Below, one piece after another: positions 20,231 through 31,179 of a DNA stretch of 64,000 nt. Positions within the stretch are counted from its first letter, which is position 1. Every line of letters starts with the position of its first letter. The stretch comes from Channallabes apus (taxonomy: Eukaryota; Chordata; Actinopteri; Siluriformes; Clariidae). Position numbers and translations under genes: made by a program. The notes beneath the pieces were generated by a model that worked only from the letters and a program-made list of their open reading frames with translations, ran no database searches and was not told where the DNA came from. The stretch lies in NCBI GenBank assembly GCA_030522415.1, contig CM060106.1:30362485-30426484 (forward strand), read 5' to 3'.

Positions 20231-21052
20231 TGGTGTGAAAAACTATTTGCCCCCTTCCTGATTTCTTATTCTTTTGCATGTTTGTCACACTTAAATGTTT
20301 CTGCTCATCAAAAACCGTTAACTATTAGTCAAAGATGACATAATTGAACACAAAATGCAGTTTTTAAACAAAGGTTTACGTTATTAAGGGAGAAAAAAAC
20401 TCCAAATCTACATGGCCCTGTGTGAAAAAGTGATTGCCCCCCTTGTTAAAAAATAACTTAACTGTGATTTATCACACCTGATTTAAATTTCTGTAGTCAC
20501 CCCCAGGCCTGATTACTGCCACACCTGTTTCCATCAAGAAATCACTTAAATAGGAGCTACCTGACACAGAGAAGTAGACCAAAAGCACCTCAAAAGCTAG
20601 ACATCATGCCAAGATCCAAAGAAATTCAGGAACAAATGAGAACAAAAGTAATTGAGATCTATCAGTCTGGTAAAGGTTATAAAGCCATTTCTAAAGCTTT
20701 GGGACTCCAGTGAACCACAGTGAGAGCCATTATCCACAAATGGCAAAAACATGGAACAGTGGTGAACCTTCCCAGGAGTGGCCGGCCGACCAAAATTACC
20801 CCAAGAGCGCAGAGACGACTCATCCGAGAGGCCACAAAAGACCCCAGGACAACATCTAAAGAACTGCAGGCCTCACTTGCCTCAATTAAGGTCAGTGTTC
20901 ACAACTCCACCATAAGAAAGAGACTGGGCAAAAATGGCCTGCATGGCAGGTTTCCAAGGCGCAAACCACTTTTAAGCAAAAAGAACATTAAGGCTCGTCT
21001 CAATTTTGCTAAAAAACATCTCAATGATTGCCAAGACTTTTGGGAAAATACC
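20228..21052 (+). mobile_element. Tc1 transposon, 5' half (sense fragment)
   Basis: Begins CAGTGGTGTGAAAAACTATT directly after TA of an (AT)n tract, identical in its start to the copies at 38,166 and 41,420. It includes the left inverted repeat, the leader and the first ~155 codons of transposase. The ATG at 20,606 is followed by an in-frame TGA at 20,711, where the copy at 38,650 has CGA. The frame then stays open to the break. Sequence identity with the other copies ends at 'gggaaaatacc', where a 35-base foreign piece begins. Confidence 0.9.
20606..21052 (+). pseudogene. Tc1 transposase, N-terminal half, one stop
   Basis: Encodes the paired-like helix-turn-helix region (MPRSKEIQEQ..., then KWQKHGTVVNLPRSGRP with the GRPR-like motif) that binds the inverted repeats. 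A TGA replaces the Arg codon after LGLQ. The frame is lost just before the first catalytic Asp (WTDET), so no catalytic domain remains. Confidence 0.88.
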
Positions 21053-21087
21053 TTTGATTTCCGCGAGAGGAGTGCGTGAACGAGCTG
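21053..21087 (+). other. 35-base hAT-derived filler at a Tc1 junction
   Basis: Matches 5,156-5,190 inside the hAT element at 33 of 35 positions by eye, including 'ccgcgagagg' and 'gtgaacgagctg'. It bridges a sense and an antisense Tc1 fragment. Confidence 0.75.
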
Positions 21088-21604
21088 GTGTGCTTTAGAT
21101 CACTGTCCTGCTGCATAACCCAAGTTCACTTCAGCTTGAGGTCACAAACAGATGGCCGGACATTCTCCTTCAGGATATTTTGGTACACAGCAGAATTCAT
21201 GGTTCTATTTTTCACAGCAAGTCTTCCAAGTCCTGAAGCAGCAAAACAGCCCCAGACCATCACACTAACACCACCATATTTTACTGTTGTTCTTATTCCG
21301 AAATTCTGTGTTATTTCTACACCACACCTAATGGGACACACACCTTCCAAAAAGTTAAACTTTTGTCTCGTCAGACCACAGAGTATTTTCTCAAAAAGTC
21401 TTGGAGGTAATCAAGATGTTTCCTGGCAAAACTGAGATGATCCTTTATGTTCTTTTTGTTCAGCAGTGGTTGTCGTTTTGGAACTCTGCCATGCAAACCA
21501 TTTTTGCCCAGTCTCTTTCTTATGGTGGAATCATGAACACTCACCTTAACTGAGTCAAATGAGGCCTGCAGTTCTTTGGATGTTTTTGTGGGGTCTTTTG
21601 TGAC
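21088..21604 (-). mobile_element. Tc1 transposon fragment, antisense, diverged subfamily
   Basis: Read on the minus strand, it runs from the middle of the helix-turn-helix region through the first catalytic block to the QQD region. It carries 'acgagacaaaagtttaac' with an in-frame TAA shared with the copies at 38,166 and 39,802. Many substitutions separate it from those copies, so it belongs to a different subfamily or an older copy. Both inverted repeats are missing. Confidence 0.85.
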
Positions 21605-22007
21605 CTTCTTTTGCTGTTGCTAGCAAAAGCTGGTCTGTCTGGTTTGATCCCACACAAAATGGAATGTAGCACAAATTGCTGAAATTCAATGCTTTCCAAT
21701 ATAGAAATGTCTCAGAACACCCAGTGCAATCAGAGCCTGCAGCATATAGGGCTTGTTGATCCAGCCCCCAAATTCCAAATGTCCACTTGATGTAAGTGAA
21801 ACTAGATCTCTGAGAGTATACCAGATTTTCATATTTGCTCATGAAAACTGGTTAAATTTTCACTTTTTTTTTTTTTATTAAAAAAGATAGTGTTTTGACT
21901 CGTCTTTGTTGTAAAACTGTACCACTATATTGATTACCTCACTGTGGCTTGTTGATAATGTTGGTGTGGAATGTTTCATGATGCTCCTGGGATTTTATCA
22001 AACCCTC
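21605..22007. other. Unassigned spacer
   Basis: No gene recognised. The last five bases 'ccctc' (22,003-22,007) may be the left BEL target duplication, matching 'ccctt' on the right at four of five positions. Confidence 0.45.
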
Positions 22008-22573
22008 TGTAGCTGCGGACATATTATTTCACTAGTTTTGACGCGTATCTTTAATTTGAAGTTTCACTCACAACAACAGAAGTCCGATGATCTTTGTCTC
22101 TTGTAGTTTATTTTGTCAGCATCAAAGAATCAACACTTCATACAGTCGTCTTGAGTAAATCCACTGTGGTTACAGACACCAGTTGCTGTATCTTGCAAAT
22201 TTCTGACTTTTACAAGAACCTATTTGCTGTATCTTACACATATAACAACACTTTTGTTGTATATATCTGCTTACGGGTAGCTTATGGTCAAAAGCTTTTG
22301 TTTCCGTAGCCTTCCGCATCTAGACAGACTTTTCTATCATGCGATAGTCATACAAATACATGTCATAGTGGAATGACATCACAGACCAACTTTCGAATGT
22401 CAAAATGGATGCTTAACTAACAAATTTAAAGCTTATGGCTTATGTAATAAACTTAATGCTTAACTAATGAAAAGAATAAGATAGAATAAATGAAATAAAA
22501 CAGATAAAATAAAATAAACAACAACAAATTCTGCAGATCCATCTTACATAACAAATGTGATATGGCTCTTACA
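22008..22573 (-). repeat. BEL 3' LTR
   Basis: Inner boundary fixed by the polypurine tract and by the shared end 'ggctcttaca'. The outer boundary (TGTAG at 22,008) is inferred from the TGTA...TACA ends and a near-matching 5-base flank. The segment 22,401-22,573 matches 25,790-25,964 with about three differences. Confidence 0.7.
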
Positions 22574-22662
22574 TTCCAGCCCCTAATTGACAAACAGGAA
22601 GACTGACAATTACAATTTTGTGTTTTTTTTTTTGTTTTGTTTTTTGTAACGACATGAAATTA

Positions 22663-22772
22663 TTCATTCATTCATTTTCTATACCGCTTAATCCTGTGTT
22701 CAGGGTCGCGGGGGACCTGGAGCCTATCCCAGGAGACTCAGGGTACTAGGCGGGGTACACCCTGGACAGGGT
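22663..22772 (-). mobile_element. 5'-truncated SINE inside the BEL element
   Basis: Only the tail third of the tRNA-derived SINE is present ('cattttctataccgctta', 'cctggagcctatcccagg'). It is flanked by perfect 12-base duplications 'gacatgaaatta' (22,651-22,662 and 22,773-22,784). This marks a true LINE-mediated insertion that arrived truncated. Confidence 0.88.
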
Positions 22773-22910
22773 GACATGAAATTAAACATTCTTAACCTTC
22801 AAAAACGTTTTAAATCTTTTAAATGTATAATATTTATCTCAGGTGTTTATATTTGCGTATCAAATGTCATAACAGATTATACACATTTAACAGTCCATTT
22901 CACATATGAG

Positions 22911-23394
22911 TCACAGCTTGTCAATGGGTCTTTCCAGAGTGTTGGTCTTACTTTTAACTAGCACACGTCTCACAAGTCCCCTTTTGTCGGGGAACACTTT
23001 CGTGATTCTTCCCATGACCCATGAATTTCTTGGAGAAGACTCATCAATTATTAAAACTATGTCTCCAATCGAAAGGTTTTTTCTCTCTTGAAACCATTTT
23101 TGATGTTCCTGGAGCAAGGGCAACTATTCACGCACTCATCCAGAACAGGTCTGATAGGTACTGAATCTGCTTCCACCTGCGACGTGCATAGATGTCTTCC
23201 TTTTTGAAAAGTCCAGGGGGCAGGTTTGGCTGTTTTTTCATCAGCAGCAGGTGGTTTGGTGTCAGAGGTTCCAGATCTGTGGGATCTTCTGAGACAGTAG
23301 TGAGGGGTCGGTTATTCATTATCGCTTCTACCTCACACATGAATGTATGCAGACTCTCGTCAGTTAATATTTGTTCTTTCAGTACTGATCTCAA
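22911..23394 (-). pseudogene. BEL integrase C-terminal region
   Basis: Two frames joined by a break near 23,125. The first (88 residues) has 'LRSVLKEQ', '[15 protein letters not shown]' and '[11 protein letters not shown]', the end of the integrase core fold. The second (70 residues) has 'RKNLSIGDIVLIIDESSPR' and 'GRITKVFPDKRGLVR', the SH3-like tail. The catalytic Asp and Glu positions are not included. Confidence 0.88.
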
Positions 23395-23401
23395 GATCTT
23401 T

Positions 23402-24208
23402 CTAACTGACTATTCTGTCGATTGGTAGTTCTGACATTTTTTGCTCACATGTTTTAGCTCTAGACTTTCTGCATATCACACACCTGGAGAGAAACTGTCT
23501 TACAAGTGAGTTAGCAGTCGGAATCCAGTATTTCTGCCGCAATTCTGAAAACATGTAATTTCTGCCACTGTGTCCAATCTTTTCATGAACGTCTCTTAAT
23601 ATTAATGTTACAATATGTGAGTCTTTAGGTACAATGACTGGGTGTTTAACGTGCTCTGGCATTGCGGACCTGCTGAGACGTCCTCCGACTCTCAGCAATC
23701 TATCCTGTAGTACTGGGTTCAGTTGGGACAAACAACTGTTTCTTTTTACAGATGCCTTGCGTTTTTGCTGTGTGGGAATTCCCTGTTTGAATTCTGCTGC
23801 TGCTTTACCCTTTTGCAACGTGAGAATTTCTTCCTTAAAATTTTGTCTTTGAGTAAACTTAATGATTTCGTTTTCTGCTCTTGTTAGGTCTTGAACTGTT
23901 AGAGACTTGTGATTTTCTGTCTTTGGGTTATCTACTTGTGTTTTGACCCTTTCTGTTTTTTGTTTGAGCATGTCTCTGATGCGAAGGATACAGGCAACGG
24001 ATCTTTTTAACTTGTGGCAATCATAGTGATAATTAATCAATTTACTCACTGCGTCTGTGCTTTCTGTAATGCTCACAATATTCACTGAAGCTGAGAGCTT
24101 AATTTCACTGTCTTTTTCTTTCATCGACATGTCATAAATGTTCTCAGGCCATTTGCACTCTGCTTCTTTGAGAAAGGAGGGACCATGGATCCAGTTAACA
24201 TTTTTCAT
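23402..24208 (-). pseudogene. BEL connection region and integrase zinc-binding domain
   Basis: 268-residue frame. It starts NWIHGPSFLKEAE, the usual stretch after RNase H, has a long variable linker, then the HHCC-type finger 'HEKIGHSGRNYMF...CVICRKSRAK'. It ends at LPIDRIVS followed by a stop. Normally the DDE core follows. Here the next recognisable residues are the far end of that core, so roughly 130 residues including all three acidic catalytic positions have been deleted. Confidence 0.88.
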
Positions 24209-24215
24209 GAACTTT

Positions 24216-24550
24216 TCACAGGATGCCCCCCTGGATGCAGAATCGGCTGGGTTTTTTGAGGTATTGATGTACCTCCATTGCTGTGACTTTCCTTGACTCT
24301 CTTATAATGGCAATTCTGTTGACCACAAAGGTTTTAAAAAGAAGTGTTTCATTGTCAATATATCTCAAAACAGTTGTGCTGTCAGTCCAAAACATAGAGT
24401 CCAGCAATTTCAATTCTAGCTGTTCTTTCAACATTTTGTCATTTTTTTATAGCGACCACTGCCACAGTCAGTTCCATTCTTGGAATGGTGGTTTGTTTCA
24501 GAGGTGCTACACGAGAGTTCCCCATCATGAATGCACAATGTGTGAGTGCG
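24216..24550 (-). pseudogene. BEL RNase H-like region
   Basis: Two frames around a frameshift near 24,435. 'GNSRVAPLKQTTIPRMEL' lies before it and 'FWTDSTTVLRYIDNE' after it. A second frameshift near 24,240 separates it from the integrase part. The WTDS motif carries the RNase H aspartate. Confidence 0.82.
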
Positions 24551-25237
24551 TCAGCATTTTGAAACCTGAGGTACAGTATGAGACAACTCTGTAGTTGTAG
24601 CTGTAACTCCGAAGTCAGCTGGTTTTATGCATCTTGCTATGCTGAACTCGGACAGTTGGTGCAACTCTTGCAGCCAGGTTTTCCATGCCTTTGCAAACTG
24701 CTCGGGAATGTCGTCGTCCCATGCAAGTTTTTCTTTACATAACTGCTGCATTAAAATTTTAGCTGGCAGTATGACAGGTGCGAGAAAACCTAAGGGGTCG
24801 TAAATCGAACTGGTGATTGACAGGATTCCTCGTCTTGTCACAGGTCGTTCCTTTAAACAAATTTTGAACTTGAACATGTCTGAAGTAATGCACCACAGCA
24901 CCCCCAGAGCTCTCTCGATGGGCAGTGCATCTTTGCTCAAGTCTAAGTCTCTCATGTCTTTGATCCTTTCGCTCTCGGGAATGAAAGTCAGTAGGGCACG
25001 GCTATTGCCTTTTGAGTTGGAAAGGTGAGAGTGCGCGCTGCTCGCACGCGCGCTGCTGGCAGCATTTCGGTTGTTGGGCATTTGAACGGATGCTTTCTTA
25101 AGTGGGAGGCCGATATAGAAGTGATTATCTGTGAACTGCAAGGAGTTATTAACGGAGTCTAAAAACTGATAGTCTTCCTGTGCCTTATCAACACAATTTC
25201 GTTCGGGACAATCGTGGTTGAACTGCTGTATCGGCAT
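24551..25237 (-). pseudogene. BEL reverse transcriptase, catalytic palm deleted
   Basis: 228-residue frame. The N-terminal end of the RT region (HFYIGLPLKK, MPNNRNA) is followed by a GC-rich low-complexity insert (SSARASSAHSH). It then jumps to the thumb and connection region 'IPESERIKDMRDLDLSKDALPIERALGVLW' and 'SITSSIYDPLGFLAPV'. The whole palm, including the YVDD active site, is absent. It ends in a frameshift before the RNase H. Confidence 0.87.
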
Positions 25238-25367
25238 TTGTTCTATACTTTCAATAGAGGTTAACTGTAACGCTCACTGGTTCGTCGGGTTCTTGGAGAG
25301 GCCCGTTCACAGTCCATCCGAGAGTTCTCTGCACCGCGTATGGCCCTTCATGCCTGCTATTGATTAC

Positions 25368-25724
25368 TCACCGTGGTTCTAGGATTTCGTGCTCTTCATT
25401 TCCTATGAGAATTTCAATTCCGGCGCAAATCTGGGGCAACTTTACATCGCTAAGGTAGGGCCACTGGTCGATGTCGTGCTGTTGTGGAATACTTCCCACT
25501 GTAGCTGGGATATTCTTTTGTGTAAAGACGTTGGGAAGTTCGACAAGGGTGTTTTCCTCCAGGCTACTGATCTCCAAATCATTGAGCATGTAGCTTTCTA
25601 CTAGTTTTGTGGAGTTCATGGTGCTCAGCCGTATCTTAACTTTTCTGCCTTGTACATTTAATTGCCTTGCTAATGACTCTGTACAGAATGTGGCGGAACT
25701 ACCTTGGTCTATAAATGCATACAC
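25368..25724 (-). pseudogene. BEL aspartic protease
   Basis: 118-residue frame with the active-site motif YAFIDQGSSATFCTESLA at its start (DQGS in place of the more common DTGS/DSGS) and 'LPQICAGIEILIGNE' near the end, as in peptidase family A17. Only about 65 bases separate its start from the LTR stub, so gag and the leader are missing. The frame breaks before the RT part. Confidence 0.85.
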
Positions 25725-25789
25725 TTCTGCAATTTTGTCACCTTTCTTGGACTTTATTTGAACAGGTACAATGGGGAGGATGCAATTAC

Positions 25790-25964
25790 CAAAATGGATG
25801 CTTAACTAACAAATTTAAAGCTTATGGCTTATGTAATAAACTTAATGCTTAACTAATGAACAGAATAAGATAGAATAAATGAAATAAAACAGATAAAATA
25901 AAATAAACACAACAACAAATTCTGCAGATCCATCTTACATAACAAATGTGATATGGCTCTTACA
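25790..25964 (-). repeat. BEL 5' LTR stub (175 bp)
   Basis: First 175 bases of the LTR in element orientation. The inner side is fused directly to the protease region, while the outer side keeps the TGTAAGAGCC end. Confidence 0.85.
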
Positions 25965-25969
25965 CCCTT

Positions 25970-27484
25970 AAAATATTCAAAGGCTTTCTTTGAACAGCAT
26001 CAGAAATGAATAGTTGAAAGAAGCCAGGGTATAACTTGCAATGCAATTTCAATGCAACCACTTTGTAAATAGAAGGCTGCACTGACCTCATGTCTAAGAG
26101 AATACACATGTAGTTGTCCATGATTGTAATAATTCAACAATTGACACTAAATATTTTAGTGATCTCTATGGGTTAAGTCATGCAACTGTTATGCTTCTAT
26201 TATAATCAGCATTTAAATCAACACTAGCTTTGTGAGATGTTCAGCAAGCATAAAATAATGGGTGTTTTAAAAGGTAGTAGGAGTTATACTCTTATCCAGT
26301 ATGTCCTCTTTTTATATCATGTCACTGTAGGATTCCTGAATCTGAAAGTGTTGATTAATTTTCAATAACAGCATCTCTGATAGAACTTTTTGCAGTTGCT
26401 TGGTTTGCAATTATTCTCTCATTGATGCATCTGAATGATGATTCTGGAGTGGTGTTCATCATGAAGGGGCAAGATTGCAAATATGATCTTGGATGGCTTT
26501 GAAATATGTAGTATGCCAAAAACACACACGGGGAAAAATGGATGTTGGTCTGATTGAACAGAATTCCAATTAAAGTGCCTGTGTGACAGGTCAAGATTGT
26601 CACAAACAAACTAGAAATATTCACACAATCCGGAGGAAAACCAGAGAACCAAATGTAAACATCTGCAGAGCAATGAAAAAAGATGAAGAAATAAATGAAG
26701 AAGATGAAAGAAGCCCTGTGTTTATACAAAAACATGTGAGGAAAATGCTAAGTGCTTATCAGTCTTTTTTCACCCATGCCAGTGGGGGGAATGCATGGCA
26801 AGAATTAAGGGTTTAGAGAAACATGCAAAAAAAAAAAATAGATAGAAGCAGAAATGGTGGGCTGGATCAAAAAGAAAACATCTGAGGTAGAAGGAATGGG
26901 AGAAACGGGAACATATCATTTTGGAAGGAGAGAGAATGAAGATGAGACAGACTGAAAAACTGCACTCAGGTTCAGCCAAATTGTAAAGACACCCTTAGGA
27001 TTCAGATACTTGTCAGCTGTTTGGAATTTTATACACCGACTTATAGACAACATTCCACACATGATCACATTCTTTAACACATCTAAACCTAAACACCAGA
27101 TAATGAAAGCTGCATTTCTGATAATCTTCTGATATCCCTCTTTTGATCTTAAACAATATACAGTATATTTCAGTGAATCAACAATAAACTCCAACCAAAA
27201 GACTTCAGCACCCATGATGTTACACCCAACCCTACCAACAGGGGCACTCGTACCCATTAAAATAGACTCTGAACTGAACTTCAATGTGAATGAAGTAAAT
27301 GTGTAAAATGTGTATGTTTGCATCTATAATTAATAAGCCTTTGTAGCATTTGTAATATTGAATTTGCCCTCATATTTTATAGATATATCATCTGACCTTT
27401 TCCTGTTGATTACAGTCTGCTTATGAATGCTGATTTGGATTGTTTGCCTGTTATGTTCATTAAAACCCTGTACAACTGTAACCA
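25970..27484. other. Unassigned spacer
   Basis: No gene recognised. Open frames up to 135 residues (for example 26,916-27,323 minus) have no family signature and unremarkable composition. Confidence 0.5.
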
Positions 27485-27781
27485 TGTAAAACTGTAATTT
27501 GACCCGCGTTTGCGGTAGCAGGGCCTCAACTTTGGAATATTTTGCCTTTAGAGATCAGACTGGCACCTTCTCTATCCTCTTTTAAGTCATTGCTCAAAAC
27601 CTATTTTTTTTCCTTAGTATATTAATTTCGTTATATAGCAGTGTTAAACAGGTTGTGCTACTTTTGTGTTTATTGTTTTTGGGGTGTGTTTTATGAGTAT
27701 GTTTTTTATGTGAAGCACTTTGGTCAGCCTGATGGCCGTTGTAAATGTGCTATACAAATAAATTGACCTTGAACTTGACCC
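27485..27781 (+). mobile_element. LINE 3' end, L2-like fragment
   Basis: A short translated stretch 'FKSLLKTYFF', the usual C-terminus of L2/CR1-type reverse transcriptases, precedes a 3' UTR with 'gaagcactttggtcagcctg' and ends in the tail repeat 'aaattgaccttgaacttgacc'. Everything upstream is missing, as expected of a 5'-truncated insertion. Confidence 0.72.
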
Positions 27782-27873
27782 CCTATACAGTATACTGTAT
27801 ACGCATTCATAATTTCATTGCCATTTCATAAAGTACTTCAAAGTGTTGGGGTGCAGAATAATTTCAACACTGC

Positions 27874-27905
<32 letters not shown>

Positions 27906-28822
27906 CAACTAACACAGTTGTTTATCACATCCTGACAATGAGTTGTGCTTAATCACTAAATCATCTTTTGCTAATTGTGGTAAAGTAACAGAGTGTGAAA
28001 AATGTCCAGTAATCCAGGAATATTCAATGATTCACCATCAACTCATATGATGAAGCAATTATTGATGATACATTGTCTTTGGTCAATTTTAAAAGGGTGC
28101 TAATAATTATGTGTCTGATGAAAGTAGATTCCAATCAGTTGAACACGATGGTTGCATTTATTCTAGCAAAAGAGAAATGAAGGTAAACGCACAAAGAAGG
28201 AGAGAGAGAGAAAAAATATTTTACTCAAAAAAGAGAAATATATTATTTTTTTATGTTGAAATTATATGCTTATCACATTTCTTTGTTCTGTTTTACCACA
28301 GAAAAAATGTAACTACTAAGTGCCTGATTAAATTTAACATTGTATATGTAATATCCAGTTTAGCAGAATACTAAAGTATTAAATATCAGATGCTTATTAG
28401 AGCTGGACAATTTTTGTGATTTAATCTTAAATAATATGTTATCAATGACATATAGTAACACACTATGTAGTTTCAGCAATTCCATTAAAACATAATCTAG
28501 AGCTCCCGGGTAAAAGAAAGTAATTTGAGATTATGTGTAAATAAATGTACAAAAAAGAAACAAAAAAAGAAAAAAGACATTTAATAGAGATTTACTAGTT
28601 CTTCAAATGTTCAGTATCTTAAGAATTAAGGTAGGTACCTTAAAATACCTACAGATAGGTCCGTACATTTTGTAACAAGTTTTTCGACATTTGGCCTCCG
28701 TGCACCACCACACTGAATTTAAAATGAAACACTCAAGATGTGAGCAAAGTCAAGACTTTCAAACGTGTGGCATTAACCATTCAGGAATTACAGCTATTTT
28801 CTCTCTCTCTCTCTCTCTCTCA

Positions 28823-28868
<46 letters not shown>

Positions 28869-30341
28869 ATCTTGGGGGCTTCTAAATAATGGAATAAATG
28901 GATTAACAAAATGCTGAGCTTTCCCATTATCATTATACAATACCATTTTCCAGATAGAACTATATGAAAGAAAACCATGTTACTGTAAATGTATTATAAG
29001 TCTGTGGCTCATAATCTGAGCTGAAACACAGGTCACAGTGGACAAATGTTCAAGAACAGAAAAAACTGACCACATTGCAGTTAAAAACCTGCGGGGTGTT
29101 AATGGCACAATAGAAGTGTTTTACATGCTTTGGATCCATGTGATGCAATAACAGATGAGCAACCGCAATAAATGTTTTTCTTTAATTATTATTTTATTTT
29201 ATTTAGAATATTGTAAAGATGCTTTGTGGCAGTGCCCATGAGTAATGAATAATTGAATACTGTAGCTCTACAATCGGTTTTGTAGAAATAGACTCAGATG
29301 ATCGTTTGCAGAAAACCATAGCACTTTTCAAATGATCAAAAAATGCAATAATAAAAACAGCTAAACAATGCTATATATTTAGAACTTCAGCAGTGTCTTT
29401 GAAAGTTTAGTGTTTTTTCAGAACCCAAGCATATCAGTAATGCAATCTCTGACTGATTTCTTCACTACAACAAAATATTAGTCAAGCAAGATTATTTCTA
29501 TCTATTTTAATGTTTAATGTTACTATTAAAATAATAATAAGTCAAGGCATTTCAGGTGAATAGTTTTTTATTTAAACAATAGATATCAGTCCTTGCCATG
29601 TAATTACTCATGATATGGGGTTTTTGTTTTCATTTATTTATACAAATAAGGCTGACATCGTTAGAATATGTATTAGTTGTGAATACACTCAAGAAAACTA
29701 TTGTTTTTTTCTATTTAATCAAGAAAATACCATGTACCAAATACCATAAACTCTTAGAGACAAAAATATTATTTGAGGAGTTTATATTTTAACCTGCATC
29801 CAACAATAATGAACGTTTTGTTTCATTTCATTAGTGCAAAATTTTCATTATAATATATTATAATATTATTATTATTGTTTTATTCTGTATGTATAAATAT
29901 GAAAAATGTCACTGCAAAACACATTTTTCTTCAGACACATTATTTCCCTCAGCTGTTGCTATCACTACTTCCGGTAAGGTAGTTTATCCCCGAACAGATG
30001 TATAACTATACTAAGATAAAGTGCTCATGAACTACTGAAGTTGTACAAATGAAAAACTGAAACTATTACAGGAGGAGGCTGATAATGGTGCATTATAACT
30101 GAACTTGTGCATTGTTTTTAATGTTTCTCATTCTCAGTGCCAAATCTTTTTTCTGTCTTCCCACCTGCTGCCAGTATGACTCACTACAAAAGCACAAAAT
30201 TTTCTTTTATGTAAATAAAAGTAAAAGAACAGATAAAAAGAAATTAATTAAATGACTCAATCGACATATTATTGACATAAATTGCATCTTTTCATTGTCA
30301 CGAACACAGTTGCACCGTTTCGCAAAATAATGTACAGTACA
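27782..30341. other. Unassigned AT-rich spacer
   Basis: No gene recognised. It includes an (AAT)n tract near 27,876-27,905 and the (TC)n(AC)n tract listed separately. Confidence 0.5.
28799..28867. repeat. (TC)n(AC)n compound microsatellite
   Basis: TC repeat of about 22 bases passing directly into an AC repeat of about 45 bases. Confidence 0.95.
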
Positions 30342-30349
30342 GTAGATTA

Positions 30350-31018
30350 TAGGGATGTAACGGTATCAAAACTTCACGGTACGGTAATACCTCGGTATGA
30401 ATGGCACGGTACGGTATTTATTGAATCATTTACAGGAAAAACAAAACTAATGAAGAGACTCGAAAAAAGTGCCAGAAGTGTTTATTAAACAGTTTACATG
30501 AACACTGAACATATCAATGGCATACAAATTAGCCATCTATCTGTAAACTTTGAAACATAAACTTAAATTTTTCAATTTTAATAACAAAAAATTATTAAAC
30601 CATGTAAAAAAATAAAGTTACAATTTAGTATTCTTGACAACTCAGAAAAAATTAAAATAGCTGCCTACTTATTGCAGCTGGCCCATGTGCTGAATGAGTA
30701 TTTGAGAACACTCACCTCATTTACTTACTTATTCAGACAGATTTTTTTCCCCTTTCTTGTTTCTTTTCAGAGAGAAACCGAAATGAATTAATCATTATGG
30801 AGTAAGCGGGTTTTTAATCGGATGTGCGCATTACTTTATCTGTAGCGACAACAGACTGGGCTGATGGGAATTGTAGTTCCCGCTACCTCCCGTTCGCTCC
30901 ATTCGCCTGAGCAAACTTTTCTCAGAAGACCTATAGTTCTATCGTTATGCGACCACGGTATTATTGAAATAAATTGTTATTGCGGTACGACGGTATTTAT
31001 AATACCGTTACATCCCTA
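30350..31018. mobile_element. Non-autonomous hAT element (669 bp)
   Basis: Terminal inverted repeats TAGGGATGTAACGGTAT on both ends (right end read in reverse complement), with repeated 'cacggtacggta' subterminal motifs. Both flanks are 'gtagatta' (30,342-30,349 and 31,019-31,026), a perfect 8-bp target duplication. No transposase frame. The interior contains a promoter-type motif (next entry). Confidence 0.93.
30865..30877 (-). promoter_or_regulatory. ZNF143/THAP11-type motif in a hAT element
   Basis: The minus strand reads ACTACAATTCCCA, matching the core of the SBS motif bound by ZNF143 and THAP11. Binding is inference. A similar but mutated string occurs near 14,405-14,425. Confidence 0.4.
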
Positions 31019-31179
31019 GTAGATTACATTTTTGTCAATTGTAAATTTACCACTTATTTCTAACACCAATGTGTTTTTGTGACTCAAAGAAACCATGAAC
31101 AAAATATTCTTTATCAATATGTTATATTTTTTGCTTATTTGAAAAGAGACTGTCTCTCATCCATACATATATTTTATCA

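Larger units (their letters stand above)
22008..25964 (-). mobile_element. BEL/Pao retrotransposon, deletion derivative
   Basis: Read on the minus strand. The LTR starts TGTAAGAGCC and ends in CA. The polypurine-like 'ttaggggctggaa' precedes the 3' LTR (22,573 to 22,008). Order from the 5' side: a 175-base stub of the 5' LTR (25,964-25,790), protease, the palm-less reverse transcriptase, RNase H, integrase zinc region, integrase C-terminus, 3' LTR. The rest of the 5' LTR, the primer-binding site and gag are gone. Deletions also removed the RT palm and the integrase DDE core, and several frameshifts are present. The peptidase A17-type protease and the DUF5641-like integrase end identify the family. 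The element cannot act alone. Confidence 0.88.
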
